Below, one piece after another: positions 25,299 to 33,325 of a stretch of DNA of 33,447 nt. The DNA is from Actinomycetota bacterium. GTDB lineage: Bacteria > Actinomycetota > Coriobacteriia > Anaerosomatales > Anaerosomataceae. Under the pieces are notes generated by a model that was given only the letters and a program-made list of their open reading frames with translations, was not told the origin of the DNA and did no database searches. The first letter of the stretch is position 1, and every line of letters begins with the position of its first letter. Position numbers and translations under genes: made by a program. Location of the stretch: assembly GCA_004348925.1 (NCBI GenBank), contig RCMX01000006.1:95289-128735 (forward strand), written 5' to 3'.

Positions 25299-25320
25299 CG
25301 CTCATCCCAACGGATGAGCG
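25299..25320 (-). terminator. Hairpin just after the response regulator gene
   Basis: CGCTCATCC and GGATGAGCG form a perfect 9-bp stem with a four-base loop, starting one base beyond the response regulator stop. No U-run follows on the minus strand, so termination would be inefficient or Rho-dependent. It probably marks the end of the kinase-regulator message ahead of the flp promoter region. Confidence 0.55.
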
Positions 25321-25321
25321 A

Positions 25322-25969
25322 CTACCCCGACCGCTCTGGCGGGCGTACGATGCCACGCCGCATCGCTTCAACGATGGCGTGCGTGCGGTCCGACTGCCCG
25401 AGTTTGCGCAGGATGTGGCTGACGTGCGTCTTGACCGTGGGCTCCGATATCCACAGCGAACGAGCGATCTCCTTGTTGCTTGCGCCGCGGGCCATCTCCG
25501 CTAGCACATCCAGTTCACGTCCCGAGAGACCAGGGTCCTCGGACTCAAGCAGTGAGCTCGCCGCGATCACCCGTCTCGCGATCGATCCGTCAAGCACGGT
25601 CTGCCCGTCGGCGACGTTGCGGATCGACTCGATGAGCGCCAGGGGACTCGCATCCTTCATGAGATAGCCGACCGCTCCTGCCGAGAGGACACCGAACACA
25701 TCCTCGTCCTCGTCATAGCTTGTGAGCACGATGACCTTGAGCGTCGGGTCGAGCTCCAACATCCTGGCGCAGACCTCCGCGCCGGGCATGCCGGGCATAC
25801 GCAGATCGAGCAACACGATGTCCGGCTCGGCTGCCATCACCCGTTCGAGTGCGTCCTCGCCGCATGCGGCCTCACCGACCACGCACAGGTCTTCCTCGGC
25901 CTCGAGGGAGCTTCTCAGCGCGTAGCGAACCAGCTCGTGATCGTCGACGATGAATACCCGTGCCCTCAC
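25322..25969 (-). CDS. NarL/LuxR-family response regulator
   Basis: The 215-residue product has an N-terminal receiver domain with acidic D9-D10, phosphoacceptor D55 (IVLLDLRMPGM), the conserved LTS(Y) and K105-type KDAS, and a C-terminal LuxR HTH (about 146-190, LSGRELDVLAEMARGASNKEIARSL, ISEPTVKTHVSHILRKLG). It is the natural partner of the histidine kinase ending 10 bases upstream. The start is a GTG at 25969 after AGGGGG. Its stop lies about 135 bases before flp, so control of the pilus operon is plausible but not shown. Confidence 0.93.
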   Translation of the reverse strand: MRARVFIVDDHELVRYALRSSLEAEEDLCVVGEAACGEDALERVMAAEPDIVLLDLRMPGMPGAEVCARMLELDPTLKVIVLTSYDEDEDVFGVLSAGAVGYLMKDASPLALIESIRNVADGQTVLDGSIARRVIAASSLLESEDPGLSGRELDVLAEMARGASNKEIARSLWISEPTVKTHVSHILRKLGQSDRTHAIVEAMRRGIVRPPERSG

Positions 25970-25979
25970 TCAAGCCCCC

Positions 25980-27182
25980 TCACGCAGGGATGTGCGCCCG
26001 AACGACGCAGCCCCGTCCCGGCTCCGACAGCACCCTGATCGCGCCGCCGGCGGTCTCTACACGCTCGCGGATTGTTCGCAATCCCATGCTCGCTCCCGCC
26101 TTGCTGGACGCCGTGGCCGCGTCCACTTCGAAGCCGAGGCCATCGTCGGCCACTTCGACGGCGATGCCGTCCGCCTGGTACGTCAGCGTGACGCGGATAT
26201 GGCTCGCCTGGGAGTGTTTCACCGCATTCGTCGTCGCCTCTCTCGCGACGCGGTACACACACGTCTCCACCTCTGCCCCGAGGTGTCTGACCTGGCCGTT
26301 CACGAGCAGGTCCACCTTGTGCGCCTTCCCCGGGGCGATCTCGCGCAACCAGTACTCGATCGCACCGGCAAGACCGAGCTCCTGCAGTTTTGCCGGGCGC
26401 AGATCGTAGATGTAGCGGCGAATCTCCCCCTGGCTGCCGGCCAGCAGATCCTGCACGTCGGCCAACTGACGTGCCACCCCGGCGGGGTCGCGCATCACCT
26501 GCCGCTTACAGACCTCAAGAGACAGCGCGATCGAGAACAGCGACTGCGCGATGCCATCGTGCATCTCCCGGGAGATGCGCTCCCGCTCGCTGGCGAGAAG
26601 CGCGTATCGGCTCTCCTCGGCGAGGCGTGCGTTCTCGATAGACGCTGCCGCGAAGGCGCCGAGGATCGACAGGAACGCGGTGTGCTCCCTGCGCAGCCGA
26701 TGCGAGACGGAGTTGATCGCGCACAGGATGCCGAGCGGGTGGTCCCGTACGCGTACCGGTACGGCGAGACACCAGGCAGCCGCGGAGTCGTTCACCTCGA
26801 AGTAGGCGTCGCCCTCGGTGAAGACGTGGTCGCAGGCGTCGGGAAGCCACGCCCCCCACCACGCCTCGTCATGCTGCATGCGCGAACCGCGCACGACGAT
26901 GCTCGACTCATCGAGTTCGGGCATGTCGCCCGTGCCGTCCACCAGGGCAAGAACGACCTTCTCGGTGCCGGTGAAGCGCTTGGCCGCATCGACGACGATG
27001 TTGAGCACATCGTGTACCGTGCGGGCCGAGGAGGCGGCTGCTGCCACCTCGTTGAGGGCGTCGATGAGGGCGCTCTGGCCCTCGGGGCCCTGCGGTACGT
27101 AGTGCGCGCGCTCGGATGGGCGAAGTCGCGATATCAGACTCACGACTCGTGCACTCCCGCTGCGATGTTCGGAAATCGACAC
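25980..27182 (-). CDS. Soluble GAF-domain sensor histidine kinase (NarX/LiaS-like)
   Basis: The 400-residue kinase has no transmembrane helix. A GAF domain covers about 40-185 (TVHDVLNIVVDAAKRFTG at its start, VPVRVRDHPLGILCAIN near the end), then HisKA_3 with phospho-acceptor H208 (RERISREMHDGIAQSL), then an HATPase domain with REATTNAVKHSQASHI (N-box), VADDGLGFEV and a MGLRTIRERVETAGG G-box. This is the NarL-partner kinase class. Start is GTG 27182 with GGAGGGGG nearby. The signal is unknown; a GAF domain could bind a small molecule or haem, and I see no cysteine pair that would mark an Fe-S centre. Confidence 0.92.
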   Translation of the reverse strand: MSISEHRSGSARVVSLISRLRPSERAHYVPQGPEGQSALIDALNEVAAAASSARTVHDVLNIVVDAAKRFTGTEKVVLALVDGTGDMPELDESSIVVRGSRMQHDEAWWGAWLPDACDHVFTEGDAYFEVNDSAAAWCLAVPVRVRDHPLGILCAINSVSHRLRREHTAFLSILGAFAAASIENARLAEESRYALLASERERISREMHDGIAQSLFSIALSLEVCKRQVMRDPAGVARQLADVQDLLAGSQGEIRRYIYDLRPAKLQELGLAGAIEYWLREIAPGKAHKVDLLVNGQVRHLGAEVETCVYRVAREATTNAVKHSQASHIRVTLTYQADGIAVEVADDGLGFEVDAATASSKAGASMGLRTIRERVETAGGAIRVLSEPGRGCVVRAHIPA

Positions 27183-27210
27183 GCGGTCCCCCTCCGCGGC
27201 GCCTCCACCT

Positions 27211-27226
27211 CCTCAGAGTATCCCCA
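27211..27226 (-). promoter_or_regulatory. Promoter-like motif upstream of the histidine kinase
   Basis: The minus strand reads TGGGGATACTCTGAGG, close to the folE upstream motif at 16659-16675. GATACT could act as a -10, giving a start near 27210 and a leader of about 25-30 bases. No -35 element stands out. The remaining 92-base gap to the ftsH hairpin holds nothing else I can identify. Confidence 0.35.
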
Positions 27227-27274
27227 CTGACGTCAGAACGCACCCCCTGAAGCCGCTAGAGGACGCAACGGCAC

Positions 27275-27308
27275 GATGGGGCACCGTCCCGAAAGACGGC
27301 ACCCCATC
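27275..27308 (-). terminator. Hairpin downstream of ftsH
   Basis: GATGGGG and CCCCATC pair (7 bp), a CA/CA internal mismatch follows, then CCGTC and GACGG pair around a 6-base loop. It starts about 20 bases past the ftsH stop on the minus strand and is the strongest stem-loop in this gap. No U-run follows on the minus strand, so I call it a probable but not classic terminator of the tilS-hpt-ftsH message. Confidence 0.55.
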
Positions 27309-27329
27309 GCGATCTTCGTTTTCTGCGCG

Positions 27330-29309
27330 TCAGTCCTGAGCGACAGGCCCGAGTCCAAGCGGCGGCACGTCCACGATCGGACGCGTGTCCTCGGGCTTCT
27401 GCTCGGGCTCGCTGTCGGCGGACGCGCTGTCGTCAGAATCGCGCTTCTCGGCCTCGGCGGCCTTCTCCTTCACCAGGAACTCGTCCCAGGTGCCGTTGAG
27501 AAGCGCCTCCAGCTCGTCTTTGTCCACCGTCTCGCGATCCACGAGCACCACGGCCATGAGATCGAGCTGCGCGCGTCGCTCGGAGAGGATCTTGAACGAC
27601 TTGTCGAACGCCTCGTCGATCATGCGGCGCACTTCTTTGTCGATCTCGTACGCGATCTCCGGCGAGTAGTTGGGCGTGTTTGAGAAGTCCCTGCCGAGGA
27701 AGACTTCGTGCTCCTGCTCGCCGAGCGTCATCGGCCCGAGCTTGTCGCTCATGCCGTAGCGCGTGATCATCTGGCGGGCGAGCTTGGTCGCGCGCTCGAT
27801 ATCGTTGCTCGCGCCCGTTGTGATGTCGCCGATGGCGATCTCCTCGGCAACGCGACCGCCCAGGAGCATCGCGATCTCGTCGAGCATCTCGCCCTTGGCG
27901 TTCAGGAACTTGTCCTCGATCGGGAGCGCAAGAGTGTAGCCGAGCGCCCGACCGCGGCTGATGATGCTGATCTTGTGGATCGGGTCCGTGTTGGGGAGCA
28001 CGTGGCCCACGAGCGCATGACCGGCTTCGTGGTACGCAATGATGCGTTTCTCCTTCTCGGACATGATGCGACTCTTCTTCTCGGGACCGGCGATCACGCG
28101 CTCGATCGATTCCTCGAGTTCGACCATCTCCACTTGCTTCTTGCCGTGGCGGGCAGCGAGCAGCGCTGCCTCGTTCACCATGTTCGCGAGGTCGGCGCCG
28201 GTGAAGCCCGGCGTGCGCTGCGCGATCACTTCGAGGTCGACGTTCTCGGACACGGGTTTCCCGCGCGCGTGGATCTTGAGGATCTCGAAGCGGCCCTTGC
28301 GGTCGGGGCGGTCCACGGTGACCTGACGGTCGAAGCGGCCCGGGCGCAGGAGCGCCGAGTCGAGCACGTCGGGACGGTTCGTGGCCGCCATGACGATAAC
28401 GTTGTCTTTGAGGTCGAAGCCGTCCATCTCCACGAGGAGCTGGTTGAGCGTCTGCTCGCGCTCGTCATGCCCGCCGCCGAGACCGGCGCCACGCATGCGG
28501 CCCACAGCATCGAGCTCGTCGATGAAGACGATGCACGGGCTAGCGGCCTTGGCCTGCTCGAACAGGTCGCGAACGCGGCTTGCGCCGACGCCCACGAACA
28601 TCTCGACGAAGTCGGAACCGGCGATCGTGAAGAACGGCACGCCGGCCTCGCCCGCAACCGCGCGCGCGAGCAGCGTCTTGCCGGTACCCGGAGGTCCTAC
28701 CAGCAGAACACCCTTCGGGATCTTCGCGCCAAGCGCCTGGAACTTGCCGGGGTTGCTCAGGAACTCCTTGATCTCCTGAAGCTCCTCCACGGCTTCCTCA
28801 ACCCCCGCGACGTCTTTGAACGTGATCCTCGGCTGGTCGCGCGTGAGGCGCTTTGCCCGAGACTTGCCGAACGACATCACCTTCGAGTTGCCGCCCTGCA
28901 TCTGGTTGATGAAGAAGAACATCACGCCGACGATGAGCACGACAGGTATGAGCTGCGCGAGCAGCGTCACCCACCAACTCGTATCCTGGGCGTTGGCGTT
29001 GTACTCCTCGAGCGGCGGGTACTGGTCGATGAGGGTCGCGAACGAGTCCTGACCCAGGTACGTCGTCGTGTACTCGGTCTTCTTCTTCGCTTCTTTGGCC
29101 GCTGCGTCCGGGTAGAACGACCCGGTGACCGCCTGGGTCTTCAGCATCACTTCTGCCGAGACGACCCGCTTGTCCTTGAGCGCGCTGATGAACTCGCTCG
29201 AGGTGAGCTTGGTCACCTTGGCGCTCGTGTCGAAGTTATTGGCCACAAAGAGTAGCGCTACCACGATGAGCAGCAGGTACAGTAGCGCAGTCCTCAGGTT
29301 CCTGTTCAC
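27330..29309 (-). CDS. ftsH: ATP-dependent zinc metalloprotease FtsH
   Basis: FtsH is a membrane AAA+ protease that removes misassembled membrane proteins and short-lived regulators. The 659-residue product has two membrane helices (about 8-23 and 117-136) around an extracytoplasmic domain, then the AAA domain with Walker A GPPGTGKT (205-212), Walker [11 protein letters not shown] (261-270), SRH region [20 protein letters not shown], and the zinc site HEAGH (427-431). The C-terminal tail is acidic. Start is a GTG at 29309 after AAGGGG. It is 24 bases after hpt. In many actinobacteria folE follows directly; here a hairpin and the two-component/pilus block come next. Confidence 0.97.
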   Translation of the reverse strand: MNRNLRTALLYLLLIVVALLFVANNFDTSAKVTKLTSSEFISALKDKRVVSAEVMLKTQAVTGSFYPDAAAKEAKKKTEYTTTYLGQDSFATLIDQYPPLEEYNANAQDTSWWVTLLAQLIPVVLIVGVMFFFINQMQGGNSKVMSFGKSRAKRLTRDQPRITFKDVAGVEEAVEELQEIKEFLSNPGKFQALGAKIPKGVLLVGPPGTGKTLLARAVAGEAGVPFFTIAGSDFVEMFVGVGASRVRDLFEQAKAASPCIVFIDELDAVGRMRGAGLGGGHDEREQTLNQLLVEMDGFDLKDNVIVMAATNRPDVLDSALLRPGRFDRQVTVDRPDRKGRFEILKIHARGKPVSENVDLEVIAQRTPGFTGADLANMVNEAALLAARHGKKQVEMVELEESIERVIAGPEKKSRIMSEKEKRIIAYHEAGHALVGHVLPNTDPIHKISIISRGRALGYTLALPIEDKFLNAKGEMLDEIAMLLGGRVAEEIAIGDITTGASNDIERATKLARQMITRYGMSDKLGPMTLGEQEHEVFLGRDFSNTPNYSPEIAYEIDKEVRRMIDEAFDKSFKILSERRAQLDLMAVVLVDRETVDKDELEALLNGTWDEFLVKEKAAEAEKRDSDDSASADSEPEQKPEDTRPIVDVPPLGLGPVAQD

Positions 29310-29333
29310 AGATCACACCCCTTGTCAGGCGGT

Positions 29334-29873
29334 CTAGTTGCTGTAGACCTCCGGTTTGAGCACCCCGATGTACGGGAGATTGCGGTAGATCTCGGCGTAG
29401 TCGAGCCCGTAGCCTACAACGAACTCGTCGGGGATCGCGAAGCCGGTGTACTTGCAATCGATCGGCACCCGTTGCTTACCCGCTTTGGAGAGCAGCGTCA
29501 CGACCTCGAGGGTGCGCGGCTTGCGCGAGGCCAGGTTGCGGAGCAGGTACTTGAGCGTGAGGCCGGTGTCGAGGATGTCCTCGACGACGAGCACGTCTCG
29601 GCCCTCGATGACCTCGTCGAGGTCCTTGATGATACGGACCACGCCCGAGGACTTCGTGGAGCTGCCGTATGACGACACCGCCATGAAGTCGATCTCGACG
29701 GGACCGTCGATGGCGCGCGCCAGATCGGCGACGAAGAGCGAGGCGCCGCGCAGCACGGCCACAAGCAAGAGCGTGCGGCCTTCGTAGTCGGCCGCGATCT
29801 GTGCACCAAGCTCACGAACCCGCTCGGCGATCTGCTCTTCGGTGAAGATGATCTCTTTGACGTCCGGGTGCAT
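29334..29873 (-). CDS. hpt: Hypoxanthine phosphoribosyltransferase
   Basis: Hpt salvages hypoxanthine (and usually guanine) with PRPP to the nucleotide monophosphate. The 179-residue length is normal. The PRPP-binding loop [17 protein letters not shown] (94-110) is clear, with an N-terminal [15 protein letters not shown] and a [17 protein letters not shown] flexible loop, and a late [20 protein letters not shown] typical of bacterial Hpt. ATG 29873 has AAGGA nine bases upstream. It lies between tilS and ftsH, the standard actinobacterial and firmicute arrangement. Confidence 0.97.
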   Translation of the reverse strand: MHPDVKEIIFTEEQIAERVRELGAQIAADYEGRTLLLVAVLRGASLFVADLARAIDGPVEIDFMAVSSYGSSTKSSGVVRIIKDLDEVIEGRDVLVVEDILDTGLTLKYLLRNLASRKPRTLEVVTLLSKAGKQRVPIDCKYTGFAIPDEFVVGYGLDYAEIYRNLPYIGVLKPEVYSN

Positions 29874-29909
29874 CCGACGCGTCCTTTCGCTCCCCCGCTG
29901 GCCTCTCGG

Positions 29910-31319
29910 TCAGCTTCCGTCCTGCGTCCGTCTCTTCCACGAGAGCGCCAGCACGCGGCGGGTCTCGGCGGTCACCTTGTAGCGCTCATCAAGCCGGACA
30001 CCCGCGACCCACACGATACGCTCACCGTCACGGATAACGGGGATGCTGGCGCGAAGCCGTTTCGGAACCTTCACATCCACGAGTAGGTCCGAGAGCTTCT
30101 TTGTTCCCGTCATGCCGAGCGGCGTCATCCTGTCGCCGTCCCTCGGCCCATCCACGGTGAGCGGGCCCGTAAGCGCGTCCGCATCAACGTATGCCGAGAA
30201 GGGATCGTCCGAGACGCCCTGAGGTGTCGAAAGCGCGGCCTCGATCGAGCCAAGCTCGCCGAGGTCGCACCTACCCGGCCATTCGAGCAAACAAGGTGCC
30301 ACCGGCGAAGCGATGTCGTCTCGCCGGGAAAGACATAGTCTACCGTACTCGTCCACCGCCCGCAGACCGAATGGCAGGTCGTGCGCGAATCCTTCTATCG
30401 CAAGGCCATCAACGAGCGCTTCTACGTGCGCGGCTTCAAGCCGGGACGCATCCGGGAACGCCCGAAGGAGCGCCTCGCGTACTGTGCGGCGCGCCATCGG
30501 GCGCGAGAGCGTGCGCATCTGCGCGGTCTCGAAGGTGAGGCGCCCCTCTTCGAAGCTCGCGAAGTCACGCGAGAACGCCGAGGCCATCTCCGAGAGGAGC
30601 GTGTCCTCCTCGGCAAGGATGCGGACGTTGCGCGCAAGCGTCTCGGCGAACGCCGGATTGCGCGATTGCGCGAGCGGCAGGAGATCGTGGCGCACCCAGG
30701 AGCGCAGCCGCGAGGTGTCGGCGTTGGTGGCGTCCTCGCGCCAGTGCTGGCCGAGGCCCGTGAGGTAGCCGAGGATGTCGGCCCGGCGCGCACCGATGAG
30801 CGGGCGCACTACGCGACCGCGCACGGGACCGATCGCGCGAAGCCCGCCGGGGCCGGCGCCGGTGACGAGGCGCATGAGGAACGTCTCGGCCTGGTCGTCG
30901 AGGGTGTGCGCAACGGCGATGCGGCCGCGCAGCGGCGAGAGGCTGGCGGCGGCGCAACGCGAGTCGAGCTCGCTTTCCGCGAAGCGATAGCGGATGCGGC
31001 GTCCGGCGTCTTCCAGGTTGAGGCCCTCGGCCTCCGCGTAGGCGGCGACGTCGAAGCGCACGACAGTGCACGGCACGCCGAGCTGCGCGCAGAGCGCCTC
31101 GACGAAGGCGGCGTCGGCGTCGGCGGCGTCCCCGCGCAGCAGGTGGTTGACGTGCAGCGCCGAGAGGCCCGCGAGGTCGCCCAGGTCGCCAGCGGCCAGG
31201 AGCCGCAGCAGCGCGACGCTGTCGGCGCCGCCCGAGACGAGCGCGAGCACGACCGAGCCCGCCGGGAGCATGTCGTACTCGGCGACGGCGGTACGTGCGA
31301 TGTCGGGTAGCGGGGTCAT
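29910..31319 (-). CDS. tilS: tRNA(Ile)-lysidine synthetase
   Basis: TilS modifies the CAU anticodon of a tRNA-Ile to lysidine so that it reads AUA. The 469-residue product has the PP-loop SGGADS (29-34; family SGGxDS), LSALHVNHLLRGDAADADAAFVEALC, IAVAHTLDDQAETFLMRLVTGAG and the family's C-terminal domains, including GDRMTPLGMTGTKKLSDLLVDVKVP. ATG 31319 is the first start before the PP-loop. It sits 36 bases before hpt and 42 bases after the toxin gene of the VapBC pair, with no clear promoter in the short gap. Confidence 0.96.
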   Translation of the reverse strand: MTPLPDIARTAVAEYDMLPAGSVVLALVSGGADSVALLRLLAAGDLGDLAGLSALHVNHLLRGDAADADAAFVEALCAQLGVPCTVVRFDVAAYAEAEGLNLEDAGRRIRYRFAESELDSRCAAASLSPLRGRIAVAHTLDDQAETFLMRLVTGAGPGGLRAIGPVRGRVVRPLIGARRADILGYLTGLGQHWREDATNADTSRLRSWVRHDLLPLAQSRNPAFAETLARNVRILAEEDTLLSEMASAFSRDFASFEEGRLTFETAQMRTLSRPMARRTVREALLRAFPDASRLEAAHVEALVDGLAIEGFAHDLPFGLRAVDEYGRLCLSRRDDIASPVAPCLLEWPGRCDLGELGSIEAALSTPQGVSDDPFSAYVDADALTGPLTVDGPRDGDRMTPLGMTGTKKLSDLLVDVKVPKRLRASIPVIRDGERIVWVAGVRLDERYKVTAETRRVLALSWKRRTQDGS

Positions 31320-31361
31320 GCCTTCAGGGTACGAGGTACGGAGCGAGGACGCCAGCGCGAC

Positions 31362-31763
31362 CTACCCGATGAGTAGCACGCCAGCGTATCCTGCGTGAGC
31401 GCGCCTGTCTGCCGAGTAGAGCGGCGCGTCCAGCAGCGTGGCGATCGCCGGTGCGCACGCGTCGCAGAAGTCGCAGCCGAGCGCGTTGGCGGCGTCCAGA
31501 GCGGTCTCCAGCACGCGCTCGACCGGCGGCACCGTCACGATCCCCGCCGCCGAGAAGAACGCTACCGCCGCGCGCGCGGGCTCGTCGCCCGCCTTGCGAC
31601 GGATGGTGCGAAGGACCTCGTAGACGAACAGGTCCGGGACGACAAGCGTGACCTCGCCGGTGGCAGCGTCTCGCAGCAGCTCCATCGCTTCGGCGCGACC
31701 GGATTCTGGCACGAACCACTTCACGCCCACCGATGCGTCCACGACAGCGAAGCGGCTACTCAC
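31362..31763 (-). CDS. PIN-domain toxin VapC-like
   Basis: VapC toxins are metal-dependent RNases of the PIN fold. The 133-residue product has the four acidic positions: D9 (FAVVDASVGVKWFVPE), E49 (LFVYEVLRTI), D101 (CDFCDACAPAIA) and D119 (LYSADRRAH). The start is a GTG at 31763, overlapping the antitoxin stop by 8 bases; the longer open frame upstream is antitoxin shadow. The order antitoxin-toxin with overlap is standard for vapBC. Target RNA cannot be read from sequence. Confidence 0.88.
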   Translation of the reverse strand: MSSRFAVVDASVGVKWFVPESGRAEAMELLRDAATGEVTLVVPDLFVYEVLRTIRRKAGDEPARAAVAFFSAAGIVTVPPVERVLETALDAANALGCDFCDACAPAIATLLDAPLYSADRRAHAGYAGVLLIG

Positions 31764-32085
31764 GATCCTCGCCAGCCCGGCTCTCAAGGATGCGCCGGAC
31801 GATGTCCGCATCGCCATCGCGTTCCGAGGCATGCCGCAAGCCGATGAGGAAATCGCTGGCGCCGACCTCAGGCGCGGCATCGTGTTCCGCCCACGTTGCG
31901 GCCACATGGTCGGCGATTTCGATGGCGCCCTCAACGCGTGAGCGCCGCTCGGCCTCGCCGCGCGTGGCGACATACCCTGCAAGCGCTTCTTGCACGATCG
32001 AGCTTCGGCTACGACCCATCGCAAGCGCGTCGACGTCGACTTGCTCGAGGAGGTCATCCGGAATGTAGACGTTCACTTTCGCCAT
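31756..32085 (-). CDS. Ribbon-helix-helix antitoxin, VapB-like
   Basis: The 109-residue protein starts with a ribbon-helix-helix DNA-binding domain, VNVYIPDDLLEQVDVDALAMG followed by RSRSSIVQEALAGYVATRG. The acidic C-terminal half probably neutralises the PIN toxin downstream. ATG 32085 has GGAG nine bases upstream. Its 5' flank holds two tandem AGGT-N3-ACCT dyads (32097-32121) that look like its own operators. Together with the toxin gene it forms an autoregulated toxin-antitoxin pair by family analogy. Confidence 0.85.
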   Translation of the reverse strand: MAKVNVYIPDDLLEQVDVDALAMGRSRSSIVQEALAGYVATRGEAERRSRVEGAIEIADHVAATWAEHDAAPEVGASDFLIGLRHASERDGDADIVRRILESRAGEDRE

Positions 32086-32096
32086 CGGTACTCCAA

Positions 32097-32121
32097 AGGT
32101 CCTACCTTATAGGTACTACCT
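32097..32121. promoter_or_regulatory. Twin dyad operators of the VapBC pair
   Basis: Two 11-bp dyads lie back to back: AGGTCCTACCT (32097-32107) and AGGTACTACCT (32111-32121), spaced by TAT, so their centres are 14 bases apart. Each has AGGT/ACCT arms, and the second is a perfect palindrome around its centre. On the minus strand the junction reads TATAAG, a reasonable -10. Tandem short palindromes over the promoter are typical for ribbon-helix-helix autoregulation. Confidence 0.7.
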
Positions 32122-32224
32122 CTTGAGTGTACCGCCGAGTAAGGCAGGGTGCAACGACGTTTCGACAGCGCTAGCGGCACGCTCCATCGTCACAAACTTG
32201 GCCGACACGAACGGGTCGCGGGTG

Positions 32225-32755
32225 CTATGCAGCTTCCAGGTACTTCACCAAGGCCGCGACTCGATCCAGCGAGAGCTTCGTAGCGTCGCCCAATGCGAGG
32301 AAGGCATGCAGGTTCCCGGGGTTCAGACCAAGATCCTTCGCCATCCTATATCTGGTCACACCTTTCTGAGATTCGAGTTCCAGAACCCTCTCGCGAACCT
32401 TCAAGCGAAGCTCCTTGTCGCGATGTGGAGCATCGCGCCTGACCGTGTAGCTGTTCCACACCTTGGAGTACTCAGGTCGCAGAACGGAGCTGGTGGCGGT
32501 CAGTTCTTCCTCGAGACAACCCGTTGATTGAAGTCGCTCGAGCATCTGAAGTTCCTGCTGGAGCGCTTGTCGTCCTTCGAGAAGACCGCTGAGCGTCGTG
32601 ACGCGATCAGTGACGGCAGCCCACAGGAGCAGGGGCTCGACAAGCCTCGACTCAGTCTCAGCCAGGGCCGCGAGTCTAGACAGAGCAAGCGTGTTCTCAC
32701 CAGACAGCGCCCTCACGTATGACTCAAGGAATCCCGGAAAGGTCAGACGTCGCAT
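32225..32755 (-). CDS. HTH protein, partner of nucleotidyltransferase
   Basis: The 176-residue protein has an N-terminal alpha-helical part (FPGFLESYVRALSGENTLALSRLAALA; then EPLLLWAAVTDRV) and a C-terminal helix-turn-helix-like domain at about 130-174 (KGVTRYRMAKDLGLNPGNLHAF, then GDATKLSLDRVAALVKYL). I recall related proteins beside small nucleotidyltransferases in other bacteria, but I cannot name the family. I choose ATG 32755, which has GGAG eight bases upstream; GTG 32764 has no proper spacing. It overlaps the nucleotidyltransferase stop by 13 bases, so the two are coupled. By context it may be the antitoxin or repressor of the pair; this is inference. Confidence 0.75.
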   Translation of the reverse strand: MRRLTFPGFLESYVRALSGENTLALSRLAALAETESRLVEPLLLWAAVTDRVTTLSGLLEGRQALQQELQMLERLQSTGCLEEELTATSSVLRPEYSKVWNSYTVRRDAPHRDKELRLKVRERVLELESQKGVTRYRMAKDLGLNPGNLHAFLALGDATKLSLDRVAALVKYLEAA

Positions 32756-33267
32756 GGTCCGCACTCCTGTCGATACTCTCGGTAGTTGTGAAGGAACTGA
32801 CTGTGCCGACGATCGTTCATCTTGCTATCCCGCATGTCCTCCACCACCTCCACCAGGCGCTCCCAGTCCAGCATCTCCAGAACCTCGGGGCGTCGGACGT
32901 CCTGCGCATCAGAGTCTCGCTCCGAATGGAGCTTGGACGCCACGACATCTTCGAGCGACGCCGAGTAACACTCGACGGTCGTAGTGCCCAGGTCCAGGTG
33001 GACGAGCCTGTCTTCGAGGTTATAGGCGAAGTGAGTGACCCGGCAGTTTATGTCGTACTGCGCCATCAGATCGACTAGCTCGCGCGGGACGAGCAGCGCA
33101 TCGAGGTCGGCGGTCGATCGTGAAAGGCATCCCAGCAGGACCATGGCCCCACCGCCGACGAGCACGAGTCCGAATTCCCGGCCAGGGTAGAGCAGACCCA
33201 CCGCACGATCGAATTCGCGCAGGCGGTCCTCCAGCTCTTCCCTTCCAAGTTCGACGGAGCCTGACAT
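32743..33267 (-). CDS. Nucleotidyltransferase-fold protein (DUF6036/AbiEii-like)
   Basis: The 174-residue product has the minimal nucleotidyltransferase signature: VLVGGGAMVLLG (36-46), R50-S-T and D54-L-D56, the two metal-binding aspartates, then ECYSASLEDVVASKLHSERDSDAQDV (99-124), where K112 and the R-D-x-x-D pattern are typical of the AbiEii/DUF6036 group. Such proteins are often toxins that modify tRNA 3' ends or proteins, paired with a DNA-binding antitoxin. ATG 33267 has a perfect AGGAGG. A strong promoter and a 35-bp palindrome lie just upstream. The order (NTase first, HTH second) is the reverse of classical abiE. Confidence 0.8.
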   Translation of the reverse strand: MSGSVELGREELEDRLREFDRAVGLLYPGREFGLVLVGGGAMVLLGCLSRSTADLDALLVPRELVDLMAQYDINCRVTHFAYNLEDRLVHLDLGTTTVECYSASLEDVVASKLHSERDSDAQDVRRPEVLEMLDWERLVEVVEDMRDSKMNDRRHSQFLHNYREYRQECGPCDV

Positions 33268-33282
33268 GGGTCCGCCTCCTCT

Positions 33283-33325
33283 GCATTCTTTGAAGAATAC
33301 TATTCTGCAAAGAATGCCGCGTCAA
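33283..33325 (-). promoter_or_regulatory. Promoter and 35-bp palindromic operator of the NTase-HTH pair
   Basis: On the minus strand a -35 TTGACG (33320-33325) and a -10 TAGTAT (33297-33302) are spaced by 17 bases. Overlapping them, 33283-33317 is a 35-bp palindrome centred at 33300, with 16 of 17 arm positions matching. It also resolves into two 14-bp dyads, ATTCTTTGCAGAAT and ATTCTTCAAAGAAT, three bases apart. This strongly suggests a repressor site for autoregulation. The block is AT-rich against a GC-rich background, hinting at transfer. Confidence 0.8.

Noticed and set aside
27275-27308. Plus-strand terminator reading of the hairpin after ftsH
   Set aside because: A modest T-rich tract follows on the plus strand, but no plus-strand gene precedes it, so a role for ftsH is more sensible.
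27708-29255. 515-codon plus-strand open frame opposite ftsH
   Set aside because: Antisense shadow of a strongly conserved gene; composition typical of the complementary frame.
32116-32208. Short minus-strand frame (30 codons from a GTG) between the HTH gene and the VapB-like gene
   Set aside because: No ribosome-binding site and no recognisable family. Its stop lies inside the operator. It could be a decayed remnant, but the evidence is too thin.
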